Below the pieces are notes generated by a model. The model saw nothing but the letters and a program-made list of their open reading frames with translations. It did not search any database and was not told the origin of the DNA. A program made the position numbers and the translations under genes. A DNA stretch of 64,000 nt from Channa striata (taxonomy: Eukaryota; Chordata; Actinopteri; Anabantiformes; Channidae). The DNA is taken from the NCBI GenBank assembly GCA_033026295.1, contig CM065180.1, forward strand, positions 20,489,523 through 20,553,522, given 5' to 3'. Positions 48,687-59,865 of the stretch are shown here, one piece after another. Positions within the stretch are counted from its first letter, which is position 1; every line of letters starts with the position of its first letter.

Positions 48687-50911
48687 ATAAATAAGTGCTA
48701 AAGTCTTTTAAGGCACACTGTTCACCACAGCAAGGTGAGCTGCACACTGTAAATCTGTCATGACAGAACATTCTCTTCGGGGGGGATATTTTTCCTGTTT
48801 GTACCACACACGCACACAAACACACACACACGCGCAAACCCACACACTCCATATTTTATATGGAACACAAGTTGTCACTTGGTCTGATTGCTGCACTGGC
48901 CAGCGCTCTTAGTTGGTCATTTGTCACCTGTTTTTATTTAATTTTATTTTTCTATTACTCTGCAAAACATATTCATCTTGGACGTGTCACGGCGGATTTA
49001 TCATCTCAGCTGTAACAGGCAAAGTGAGTGAGGTAAAACTTCACTGAAAGTCCACAATGCGCCGTTGTGCAGTCGCTGGGCTTTTCGGCGATTTCAGCAC
49101 TCCCTAATATTATTCTCATCAAAACAACTTTTGCACAACAGTGACATGTTTTTGGCTCGCTTAAGCATGCTCTGCAAATCGCAGCGGGGCCTCAGATGTG
49201 TTCAAACAAAGAAGCACATACATTTCAAACTGAGTGCGAGCCAAATGCCTATAAGATAATGCTGTTACTGACGTTTTAAGGCAGCCACACATGAATAAAA
49301 TATAAGAGTAGAACAAAAATACTGCTGCCCACTATAAATACTGAAATATGTCAAACTTGTGCTGTAAATTTGTACAAGCCGAACCATCTGTGTGTGTGTG
49401 TGTATTTTGTGTGTCCTCATACAGTATTTCCCCTGACAGCCATTGATGGTCTAACAACTCACAATGGCCCATCGCCCTGACCTAGTCCTGACCAATCATG
49501 TTTCTCATGTCTTGGCCCTGAAATCCTATTGGCTGAACTCTCTCACCCAAAACCACGCCATCTGTGGCTACTCATCACCTGCGTAACCACCTGAGGCAGC
49601 AGAGCACGCTGGGATTTAAGTCAGCTGGCTCTAGATTTTCGGTCATTCCTTGTGCATGTGTGTGTTGTCTTACAAAACAACAACTATATAAGTGTGGATC
49701 TGGTATTTCAAGTCATACTGAGGTACTAAAGGCACCATCAGTCAGACTTTAGTGTTTCTTGGCAGAAAGTGCCTGTAATTTACGAGACAGAGCTCATAAA
49801 TGTTGCTGATCACGGCCCGATTCTCCTCTGTTACCTCAGTTACTACTGAAACTTCTGGCTGTTTAAATAGCCCTGCTTTCGAAGTGAATGTTCGAATCTC
49901 CCAGGCTCTGTTAAATACCCACAGTGCACAGTTTACAATGCATTGGTTTGCCCAGAACTGAAAAGTACAGTGAAATGGTTAAAAGACGCATTTTCGGACA
50001 AAAAACATCCCAAATACTAATTGCAAAGCAGCTACTCTCCATTTCAATTCTGACTTACTGACTGTCCCGGACCAGTACAAAGAAATCCACACCTTCTGTG
50101 AACTGACCTCAGAGGAAAATGGCATCATTTTTTTTTGTTTCATTGTAAGAAGAAGAAACTGAATTTTCCTAATAAAGTTTGGACCCAGCCTCATTTACCA
50201 CCTTCACATTTGCACAAATAAAGAGAACAACTTAGAGATGTAAACACAGGTTGTGCGCGTCTCTCCCTCCTCTGCCAGATGGAAAGCTAGACAGAGCTGG
50301 CAAGACCTGCAACATCTCCCACTGGCTGCTGGGGAGTGAGCACACGATGAGAAAGAGGAGCAGGAGCGAGTGAATGAGACTTGGAGGAATAAATGAGAAG
50401 ACGAACAGAAGGACTCATCAAGGAGCTCTTCAATTTTGGAGAGCACTCATTTGTAGCGGCTTCCCGCTGTTACCTCAGCCTCAATTTATTCCCTTCCCTC
50501 TTCCTTCGCTGTCTAAATCACAAACTCCCACCTCAGCCCCCATTCACTTTTTCATTCTCCTCTTTGACTCCTACACTTCTTCTATTCTCTCGGCTCTAAC
50601 ACTCAATCCCTTGGTCTTTTATCCAGTAATTGCATCTGTCTTCAGCATCAATCCTTAATGCAGACTTGGTGGAAACTTGGTGGAAAGCTTCTAATTACTG
50701 AGGACAGGGGTGGAAACATACAGTCGGTGGCAGGAAGCCATGCACTCAAACAAACACACACACAACACATTTATGTGCATTATCACAGCTACTCTCCTAG
50801 AACTTAAATAAAAATACACACCACCAACATAATGCTACTGTTTCCATTTTTCCTTCCATACCTCACTATTTCTCACTCATCATTCCAGCCGTTCATTTGT
50901 TTTTTGCTTAC

Positions 50912-51340
50912 TTATGCAGCGCACTGGGAGGCAGCTTGTTCGTTTTCTCCATCTGGCCATAACAGGATGTCTTGGCTTCAGGTATGTCACCATACTCCTC
51001 CAGCATGGCTGCCGCTGCTGACGTTATGATCCCCAGGCCGTCGCGAACTCTCGCCTCCAACGGGTAGTCCCAGTCATCGTATGACACCGAAATCATTCCC
51101 GATGGAAACTCATCGGGAATTATTTCCGGGTTCCCAGCGGTGAGCGATGGCACAATCCAGATGTATCCAAATCCGGTGAGGCCCAGAGAGCGAGCTTCGT
51201 CCAGGATAATAACTGCCTCGTCCTTGGAGCAGTACAGCAGCACCACTGGAGACTGGACCTTCTTGAGCATAATCTGAGAGCGGGTGTCTTCCTCCACTGC
51301 ATCCAGAGTGATCATATTCTGCAGGTCCCAGCCCACAAAG
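50912..51340 (-). CDS. grin2a: grin2a exon W2 (429 bp): amino-terminal domain, second part
   Basis: The exon opens after acceptor ctttag with C TTT GTG GGC TGG (S-FVGWDLQNMITLD) and closes ...CTG CAT AA before donor gtaagc. It encodes the rest of the amino-terminal domain core: LLYCSKDEA, ARSLGLTG, IWIVPSL, EFPSGMISVSYDDWDYPLEARVRDG and SCYGQME. These match GluN2A closely. The acidic YDDWDY stretch, near the zinc-binding acidic residues of the family, is kept. The exon is phase 2 at both ends (143 codons), so skipping it would not break the frame. Confidence 0.95.
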
Positions 51341-54300
51341 CTAAAGCAGGAATAACAAGGACAGGAGTGAAATGTTAATATTTAACTAATAGACTATTAA
51401 CTTTGCTCAGGTACAAGCAAGGGCAGTTATAATTATCCATTATAATTAATATTACTGTTAAGTGCGACGTGAAAGCTAATAGGTGTAAAGTGCTTATTGT
51501 CAGAGGAAACGCATTAAGGATAAATGGAATGCAAATGTTAAAGCTGGTCTTGTGTAATGATGCTCAGCAGGTACCAGCCCCCACAAATAAATGACAAAAT
51601 ACTGGCCTGTTAATGTGAAAAGAGCCCAACACCGTGTCTGTGGCCTCTGTGCTAATTGGTGACAACAGGTACCAGGAAATAGTGCTGCAACACAGAAGCC
51701 AGCAACTGTGAGCTTCTGTCACAGCTTTTGCACAAAAATAGGCTCATTAATATTGCATAGCACCTGCAAAACTATGTGGCTGAAGATAGATGTTTTGTAA
51801 GGATACCGTGCCCCCACAGAGTGATGTTCAAAGCAACTGGGGAGCAAAACAGAAAATGGTGTACTTCCAAGGGAAATATTTAATCAGTTCTGCAGCCAGT
51901 CTACTTAAGTGGGCAGAGTGAGAAGCAACACATGCTCATTAAAAAGATAATGCACTTTTCGAGTATCTTTTTTCATCCAGTGGGACATGCGGCTCTTTTT
52001 CACAATGTCCAGAATGATAATATGCAGCAGGTCCCAGTGCACAAGGCTAAAGAGCAGCAGAAACAGAGAGTAGTTCTGTCAGTAATTAAAGAACATTTTA
52101 CGCCATAAAAGTGACTGGTGTCAGAAGTACAAGTCCTTCATGACAGAGCGAGCCGAGGAAAAATGTGCACTCACGCACAGAGTGTTACAAAGTGTGACAC
52201 ACAGCAGGGAAAAGAGCGAAGCGGTTACCCGTCTTGTAAGAATCCAACAATAAACAGGCGGCGTAACATGCAAGTGATTTGGGACTTGCTGTCCTTTTCT
52301 TGCTGTCCAAAGTGATGATGGTCTACTAGACCCAAATGACAAAACTCGTAAAGAGAAATGATATTACACAGATCGCAAAGAAAGCAAACACGGGTAAAAA
52401 AAAAAGGACTGTAACAGTGTAACTCTGTCACTGTATGCTCAGAGAAACATCCAAGGTTTTGGGGGGTTTTAATGGTAGTTTTGTACATTCTGAGAAAAAC
52501 ACAATAAAATAAAGGAATTTGTTAATAATAATATAACCCTGCACACACAGTTTAAGATAGTGGATGGCCCAGCCATCAAGGGCCTTCATGGTGCTGGTCC
52601 CCAGCCCGGATAAATGGGTAAAAGAAGGAACAAGCATCCCAAAGCCACTGCTCTTGTGTGCTGTGGGACATTACAAATCATATAGGTAATCATCATTCTT
52701 GCCAAAAAAAAACACAAAAACTGGCCGGCTCTTTTCTAACTTAATGGTCGCCGAACATCTTTACACTTGCTTCTCATTCACTCACACAGTGTCTTGCCCA
52801 AAGGACACTTGAATGCTAATATGGACAGGAGAACTGAACCAAGAAGCTGAGGGTTGGTGGGCGATTTTCCTACGTGCCTACAGAGCCACACATTGTCCCC
52901 CTTTTTTCTCCACATACCTGCATGCACTCATCTCCAACCATCCACAAAATATTATTTACCTGAAACTTACTGTTTCATGTAGCCTCCTGCACTTCCATGC
53001 ACCTTACAGTAGGTTTCGGTGGATAGATCAGCCTTGACTGGTTCCGTTTCTTGTTGTGAATGATTAAACCTCATTGGTATTAAGTTGTCTGGCCGTGAAC
53101 AAGTGTGAACCAAGTCAATGCTGACATGGGAAATCGACAATAGGTAATTCAAGGTAATTAGACCTACTATTTCTTGTAGCTCAACGTTAATGCCTGCGGG
53201 GGTCATGTATTGACAATGTGGTGTAAGTCTCTATTACAACTATTGGACAATTTGGCACCACCTTTGACTAAAGTAATATAAATACATTTATACAAAGTGG
53301 TGATTGAGGTTACAATAGCTAGTGATGATCTGAAGAACAAAAATCAAGGGGGTAGCATTGTACAAGCTACAATATACAACTTATCATAGCTCTAGCATGA
53401 GCTTTTCCACCAGCAATATCCGTTGAATTTAGTCCCCAGGAACTTAACTCAGTCCACTCTCCCAACACATCCTCTATTATGGGCGCTCGTATTCAAATGG
53501 CTGTTACGTCTTAAATCTATAGGTCAGTTACTGCTTTTTACGGAGCGAGCAAAACACAACAACTCACCTGCTCAGTCAGTGTAAAATGATGAGCGATATC
53601 TAACTAATCTGTGATATTCAGCACTGCAGGCCTCGCCCGGCCCAGGGAGCTTCTCTGGATCGAACTACAGCCCAGTACTAAATTTGAAGCCTGGCACTTG
53701 CAATGGAAATGCAGGGACCAAGTTCCAAAAACGGTGTCTGGTTGCAGAGAAAATCCCCTTTGGTGGAAAGGAGGCTTAAAACACTGAACTTTGCTATGCC
53801 GCACCCCCTCTTCTACCTCTGCTATGCTCTACTACGTCTCCCCCAAAGATTTCAAAACAGGGTAGAAACTGTACTATAAGTATGCTAATGTACACTAAAT
53901 TAATTTAACCAGTGATAATTTAACCAAAAACAGACACAAGGAGACCATTTTAAATCCCCGGTGAGCTTGACATAATCAGTAATGTTAATGGGTATCTATA
54001 TTTAGTGTACGGTAATATACAAGGCAAAACACTGTGTGCAGTAGCACTTCCAGAAAGTAAACTTGGCCATTCTCTGGGGAAATTTGCAGTGATAATGGAG
54101 AAGATTACAGACAGCATGGAGGAATGGGCTTGGACAAATGCCTGCGATAATAGCTCCTTAGGGGTCAAACTTCCAGTGCTTGTTATTTCCACTTTTTCTT
54201 ACTTTAAAAAGGGGGAAATGGGAAAGTTGACTGACCACTGCTAGTGTACTTTATTATAGCTAGATAGATCCAATGAATTGTACTGTGTCAGTTATCAATT

Positions 54301-54856
54301 ATTATTTTTTTAATCATTGCTGGATGTTAATATATTAAGTGTTTCAAGTTGTATTTTTAAGGGAATATGAGGCTGATGTTTTTGGTTTTGATTAAAATGA
54401 ATTGCTCTGAAACCCCTCATCCTTGGACTAAGTGGCCCACACAATTATCTATTGCCACCTTGGAGTTCCTTTCCCTTTTTTATTTAGCACCATGATCATG
54501 TTGGAATTTGAATTTGTCCATCGCATTGGCTTATGACCAAACACCTGCAAAACTAATCACATTATCATAGGCCTGAGCTGTACTTTGTGATTAGCACTAA
54601 TTAGTATGGTGACAATGGTAACATCAACATGTTAGCATAATCAGTGTGACCCTCATAGCCCTATTTTTCCTGCTGCCTTTTATTATATGTTATTTGAACA
54701 GCTGAGTTTGTTTTGTCTAGCCTACATCTCCAAATCAAGACGAAGGATGGATCAAATTGTTTTGAGGGAAAGGACAATGCTGGAATATCCCACTGGTGAG
54801 ATACACAAACTACAGTCGGAACATGCGGAAGAACCATGCTGAGCACTTGATCCCAC
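51341..54856 (-). other. grin2a intron W1-W2, splitting the amino-terminal-domain exon
   Basis: 3516 bp, donor gtggga, acceptor ctttag, within the Ser codon of VDN-S-FVGW. It contains the SINE-like copy at 52740-52900. A block at 53590-53850 looks repeat-like but I cannot assign it. Confidence 0.88.
52740..52900 (-). repeat. SINE-like repeat, copy 2
   Basis: On the minus strand the core GTGTCCTTTGGGCAAGACAC is preceded by GGTTCAGTTCTCCTGTCC and TGTGGCTCTGTAGGCACGTA, matching the layout of copy 1 at 42250. Confidence 0.55.
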
Positions 54857-55023
54857 CTGTTGTCCACAGTTGTCTTCAGGATGTTGATGAACTCCTGGTA
54901 GCCTGGGAACTTTGACGTAACAATGGAGAAGATGTGCCAGTCATACTCCTCCATAATGTTCAGCAGCAGCAGAGCCTCCTGCTGGATGGAGGCGCCAAAC
55001 TGGAAAAATGTTGACTTCACATC
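54857..55023 (-). CDS. grin2a: grin2a exon W1 (167 bp): amino-terminal domain
   Basis: This is the most 5' coding exon in the window. It begins after acceptor ttctcag with GAT GTG AAG (DVKSTFFQFGASIQQ) and ends ...GTGGACAACAG before donor gtggga. It encodes residues equivalent to human DPTSTFFQ through TTVDN, in the first lobe of the clamshell amino-terminal domain that binds allosteric modulators such as zinc in GluN2A. It starts in phase 0 and ends with two bases of a Ser codon completed by the next exon. The in-frame ATG a few codons upstream is intronic and is not a start. As I recall, mammals have this segment and the next in one exon of about 593 bp; here they are separate. Confidence 0.93.
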
Positions 55024-56326
55024 CTGAGAAACAGGAAACAAAAAAGAGAAAGCAAGAAGATTAATGTTTTTAATATTTTTTTTCTTTCTATTTGTAGTTC
55101 ATAATATTTACCAGCTTATTCAAACAATTTCCTAGAAATATACATCAACAATCGAGCATTTAAATTTAGGCACGTTACACAAACTTCACACACACTCTTC
55201 TTCTCCTCTCTCTTTTTCACACACACACACACACACAAACTCACAGATCGAAAGTAATAATCTTGTGGAGGAAATATATGGATGAGGGGCTCAGAACAAT
55301 TCAATTAAGTCCAAATTGGATTGGTGCAGTCCAGGCGGGCTGCAGAACTCCGTGGGCCTGGTTCTGGGGGAACGAGGGTTACATTCACTCATATCCACTC
55401 CATTAAACCTGACTCAGAATCATTTGCCACTTAATTCAGCCAAACCGAGACACGGACCTGGACGGAGCGGACAAGTGCCATTACAGGTGAACAAATCGAG
55501 CCTATTCTTTTTTTTGTTCGGCGCCTGGTTTTGAATGACTCATTAATGTTCGGACTATTAAATGAAGTGAAATGATGAAAAAGCATTTTGCACTTCACAT
55601 TGTGGAGACTGACAAAAGTGTTGGGTATTTATTGCACGACTTGTGTGTGCGTGTGTTGTTGCTGGATTTACAGTATGTTACCTTGAAGCGTCAGAGTGTT
55701 CACACATGGCTTATCTTGACACCACTTGTCTTTGGCACCTTAATTATGACAGACTTGCGGGTTCGTGTGCGTGCGTGTCTTCTCTGTGTGTGCTGTGAGT
55801 GTGTGTGAAGCAGAAGCTGCAACCTGACAGCTTAAACAAAAACACAGAGATAATAAAAAACAGGCTGGAACAAGACAAGAGACAAATGAAGAGAAGGGGA
55901 TTTTGTCCAGCGTCACTTTGCATGAGATTACACCTTCGCTCAAAATGAACAATGCATTACACACAGTAACACACAGTGCATTTACACACTCCCTATAGGC
56001 TAAACAAAACTTTAAAACAAAAAAGAGCATTACACAAGACTGAAAACGTCTTAAAGAGGGGACTCAAAGACTGTTTCACCTGTACCTGTGAAGTTGTCAC
56101 TGCTGTTCACTTAGGCCTGCCCCAAGCACACACCCGCAGGCTTGGAATATACGATAGTTTTGCCGCATGTTGACTAATTAAAGGAACACGTCACCGATTT
56201 TCAATGGGGGTTGACCAAAAACAAGTCAGCGAGTATTTAAGAATGAAGAAAAAACTCAGTTTCCTCCGTATTTTCTATCCAGAGAAATTGGGATTTATTC
56301 CTCTGTATCTATCCGCTCCGCCAGGG

Positions 56327-56363
56327 CAGCTGAAGATGACGTAAAACACGTCATCTTCAGCTG
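56327..56363. repeat. Perfect 16-bp inverted repeat with 5-nt loop, with TGACGT sites
   Basis: Left arm CAGCTGAAGATGACGT (56327-56342), spacer AAAAC, right arm ACGTCATCTTCAGCTG (56348-56363). Each arm contains TGACGT(C/A), a CREB/ATF-type half site, and a CAGCTG E-box. Seen directly; function unknown. Confidence 0.9.
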
Positions 56364-56677
56364 GCGGTTGCCGTGGGTTCGCAGACAACAGCGCAGATTG
56401 GTTACGCAGTACGGAGGAGGACGAGTCGGCTGCCGAAGCCGAAAGGCAACCACAAGGAGCCGGGGAGGACAGCAGAGCAGCGCCTGCCTGCGGGGGACAG
56501 CTGGTGGTGATGGAAACACAACTGGAACCTCTGTGCTGGAATGAGTTTCACCGCCACCAGTTTGTCTTGGATGAAGCTGCAGATTCTACTGCTGAGGGGA
56601 ACATGTATGTTACAGTTCATCATAGTTTTGGACCACACATGGACGGAGGAGTGTTCGACACTGACTTCAGGATCTAA
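56345..56677 (+). other. Open plus-strand frame in a CpG-rich island, possible TE-derived or antisense exon
   Basis: The frame is open from after a TAA at 56342-56344 to a TAA ending near 56677, about 110 codons. It has an acidic, Ala/Glu-rich part (STEEDESAAEAERQPQGAGE) and then, from an ATG at 56510, METQLEPLCWNEFHRHQFVL and FGPHMDGGVFDTDFRI. An AATAAA occurs downstream at 56850-56855. No family is recognised with certainty. It could be a fragment of a transposable element, a small antisense gene, or chance in GC-rich DNA. Confidence 0.3.
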
Positions 56678-57333
56678 AAAAGAAACTGGAAAGTACAGGG
56701 CAGAACGGTCAACTGAACATTGACTGAGTAACATATTCCACCTTTATTGTTTTAGCTTGTGCTGTGAAGTTACAGTAAAGTTACGAGCTGATGCCTGTCG
56801 GGCCTAGCATTAGCTTACATTGCTAACGTTAGCTTGTGCATTAGCATTGAATAAAGGTGCTGCACATCATCAGCTCCGTATGTTTCTCACCTGTGTGTTA
56901 CCTGCGAGCAATCAGCATTACGAAGCTTTCTAGCTCTGTCTTTAGAGATTTGCTTTGTACTGGTAGAGAACAGCAACCTGAATACTAACAAATAATTTCA
57001 TTTTGTAGGCAATATCGGCTGGTTTTTTCACGTTTTCACGTCCATACGGACTTTTTACATCTTACAGCGCTTAGGATCCGTTGTCGACAAACGCTAATAG
57101 CTAGTTCCACTAGCTTTTTTTCAATCGCTGATTGGCATCCTGGTACAGTGCAGACTAACACCATTGTGCCTTGAAAGTCATTTCGAGCAAAAACTATGGA
57201 ATTAAAAAGAAAATTAAACTAACAATGTCCGAACGTTTCTCTGTAAACCAGAGACTCGCGCCCAGACAGAGGTTGCACCAGTCGGACCAATTGCGGAAGT
57301 TTGGGGAGTGGCTGGGGATCCGTCGGAGCGCAG

Positions 57334-57353
57334 TGCATTCTGGGAGTTGTAGG
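57334..57353 (-). promoter_or_regulatory. ZNF143/THAP11-type (SBS) motif
   Basis: The minus strand reads CCTACAACTCCCAGAATGCA, which fits the known SBS consensus ACTACAnnTCCCAGAATGC bound by ZNF143/STAF at vertebrate promoters. It lies in the CpG-richer island. The same word also occurs in some repeats, so it may have come with a mobile element. Confidence 0.5.
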
Positions 57354-57841
57354 ATATGACCATTTTCAGCCCCAGCAGATAATACTCCCGTTTCTCCCTG
57401 TTTTCTCTGAACATAGGCCATACATTTTAGAAGTTTTTACAAATTCTAGCTTAAAAAATATAAAGTTTTTATAACACAACTCGCTTTTCAGTGGTGAAAT
57501 ACCACAAAGAGCATGTATTGCATGTGTATGTGCATTGGTTGGTTGTGGGTGGTCTAATATTGACCCCCCCCCCAAAAAAAAAAGACTAAAACGGGTTTAA
57601 GATGGTTTTTAAGGGATGTATTCTATTTTGTTGCTACATGCGTGACCCAAAGTTTCCCTTTTTGGCTTTATTAATCCGGCTTCTGAATCATATAGACATT
57701 CACTGCACTATTTGTGTGAGAGTGTGTGTGTTCATCGATTTTCTCCTTTAAGACTCTTGAGTGGCCTTTAATATATCTGTGAGGCTGCCTCTCTTGATAC
57801 TCGGACTCAAATGCTCTTCAGAGGCTCTCAGTGTAGCAGAG

Positions 57842-57842
57842 C

Positions 57843-57876
<34 letters not shown>
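57842..57876. repeat. (GT)n microsatellite
   Basis: About 17 GT units with one TTTG interruption. Confidence 0.95.
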
Positions 57877-57877
<1 letters not shown>

Positions 57878-59817
57878 GTAATAGAGCAGAAAAGGCAGCA
57901 ATGCTTGAGCGTGGCGGGACAGGAGGGAGGTCGTTCTATAAGTCGTGTCACTTCCTGTCCTCATCACAGCAGCTCCAACACCAGTCCCACGCTTTGCCTC
58001 GATATACAGAGGACTTTAACCAGTGGGGGCGGGGGGCGAAAAAAAGAGCTTCAAGTATTTCTGCTGAATATAGGAGTAAACATGTTGCTATTTGCAGCAG
58101 TGTATATGAAATAACAGGCTGTCTTTTTTAATTGTGTTTAAGTTCCGACATTTACACCTGCCGTCTGTCGATTAAACCGCTGTCAACAGTGTTTCCATGA
58201 TAATTACTGATAAAAATGATAAAACAGATTCCTTCTTCGGTTTTACCTATAACTAACATTTTTTGTCATGTAATTGGTCTCAGTAGCACCCACCAAAGTG
58301 TCTTTGGTCTGTGTGTGACCGTCTTTACATACTCGTGGCCATATGCACACCCAAAACACACTCTCTTCCTTTTACTAGAATAATTCTTTTATGATCTCCC
58401 CTGAGACTGGACATGTGCCTGCTCTCATTCGTGTAGCCCAAACCCAGTGTCTTTATTTCCAGTGGATCTCATGGTACGTGGAGATTTGATTCAGGCTGGC
58501 CTCAATAGTCTCATTTTTATTACAAGAGCGTAATAACAAACACTGCTGCGTTTTGTCTCAAAGACCTTTACTGTAATTCTTAAAACATCATTGCCTTTAT
58601 TAAAGAGGAAGGACTGTAAAAATCTCCTGCTCTTCTATTGGGCCAAAGACATTTGCACCTTCTATTCTTTCTCTGTCGTCTTACGTCTCTTTCTTGTTAA
58701 TAGATCTCTCTACTATGCTGAATACACAAGAACACATGTATAAAACAAAGTTGTTTTTGTTTGTGCTCCTTTATTATATTTCTCATATTTTCACGCAGAG
58801 AGGGCGATAAGACTGAAATTACTGAAAATGAGGAGAAGATATGTATGAAAATCAAAAGTTTTGAATGAAAGAAACTGTGGCTGTAAAGAGAATCAGTAAC
58901 AGAAACACTAGAGGGAAGAAAATTAGCCTGAAAAAAAGTTACACACAGACATGAAATCAACAGTGATAATGAAGTTCTCAATTACGGAACTTATACAAAT
59001 GCACAAACATTAATGGACTCTAGCAAAAGCATAAATGCAACACTTCACATTCTACTTAAGTAAAAGTAAGCGGATGACCGATAATTTACTTTGGATCAGC
59101 ACTTGCTTGCTTGATGTTAAATATCTGTAAATCACTGTCCTATTCTACTAAACTCACCATTGACATATGTTAATTGAAAATAAGGTCAGAACACTACTAG
59201 TATATGTGCAATGCTGCATTCAGAAGAAGAGTAGAATGAAAGAATAATGTTAGTCAATTATATTAATGTATAAATCCGTAGGAAGCGCTCAGACTTCAAG
59301 TTCAGGAAACCTTTGTTTCACTGTTTGTTTCACTGCGTGATCGACTTTGACGCAACATTTACTGATCAACACGTAAAGCCACATTTTACCATAAATTCAG
59401 TAGGTTCTGTGTCTGGAAATAGAACATTAGTGTGGAGGTTTTCACTTTCACCGCGGCCTCACTACAACATCAGCAGCAAACAGTAAAAAAATAAATATTA
59501 TATTACGAAATGTGTAAATGTGACTGTAAGTTGCAGCAGAACTTGAGAAGATGGTATTTGCTCTTGGACGTAGTGAAGTAAAAGTTGAAGTAGCCATAAT
59601 GAAAAATGCACTGATGTACAATAACAAAAGTACATGTACATGAGAGATGGTAGATCAGTGGAGAGGAAACTGACAGAGGAACTAAGTAGCTTATGACTGT
59701 TTGTAATTGGAATGACTCACAATCCATGACATCAGAAAACAGCCAATCACATCCTCTTATTTCACCCTTTTCAAGTGTGACATGTCTCTGCTTTCCGCTC
59801 ACACCTTCAGCTGGGGG

Positions 59818-59820
59818 CAC

Positions 59821-59855
<35 letters not shown>

Positions 59856-59865
59856 CACACACACG
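59818..59865. repeat. (CA)n microsatellite
   Basis: About 23 CA units with one AAAC interruption, (UG)n in the grin2a pre-mRNA. Confidence 0.97.

Larger units (their letters stand above)
43006..50911 (-). other. grin2a intron W2-W3
   Basis: 7906 bp, the longest complete intron. It holds an interspersed-repeat fragment (43930-44490), a degenerate short-period repeat (45180-45400), a poly-A tract (45859-45885), CA arrays (46440-46470, 48632-48684), an AAT-type run (47330-47350) and a block related to 42580-42680 (47940-48110). C/T-rich sequence lies at 50450-50640. Confidence 0.9.
15071..55023 (-). other. grin2a: grin2a gene body: NMDA receptor subunit GluN2A, 13 coding exons, 5' end missing
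   Basis: Joining 54857-55023, 50912-51340, 42891-43005, 35729-35931, 31769-31940, 30602-30755, 29474-29599, 29121-29350, 25343-25503, 22799-22888, 21918-22015, 18726-18964 and 15071-17044 on the minus strand gives 4158 nt, which is 1385 codons plus TAG. All twelve introns are GT-AG and all junction codons restore GluN2A-like residues. GluN2 subunits bind glutamate and assemble with GluN1 into the Ca-permeable, Mg-blocked postsynaptic NMDA receptor. Human GluN2A has 1464 residues; this partial chain lacks about 138 N-terminal residues, so the fish protein would be roughly 1520. The extra length is in the tail. The C-terminal tail is much closer to GluN2A than to GluN2B. Which teleost paralogue it is cannot be told from the window. 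Confidence 0.95.

Noticed and set aside
56295..56734. Minus-strand open frames of 74 and 110 codons in the CpG island
   Set aside because: Considered as the missing first grin2a exon, but no signal peptide or amino-terminal-domain motifs are present.
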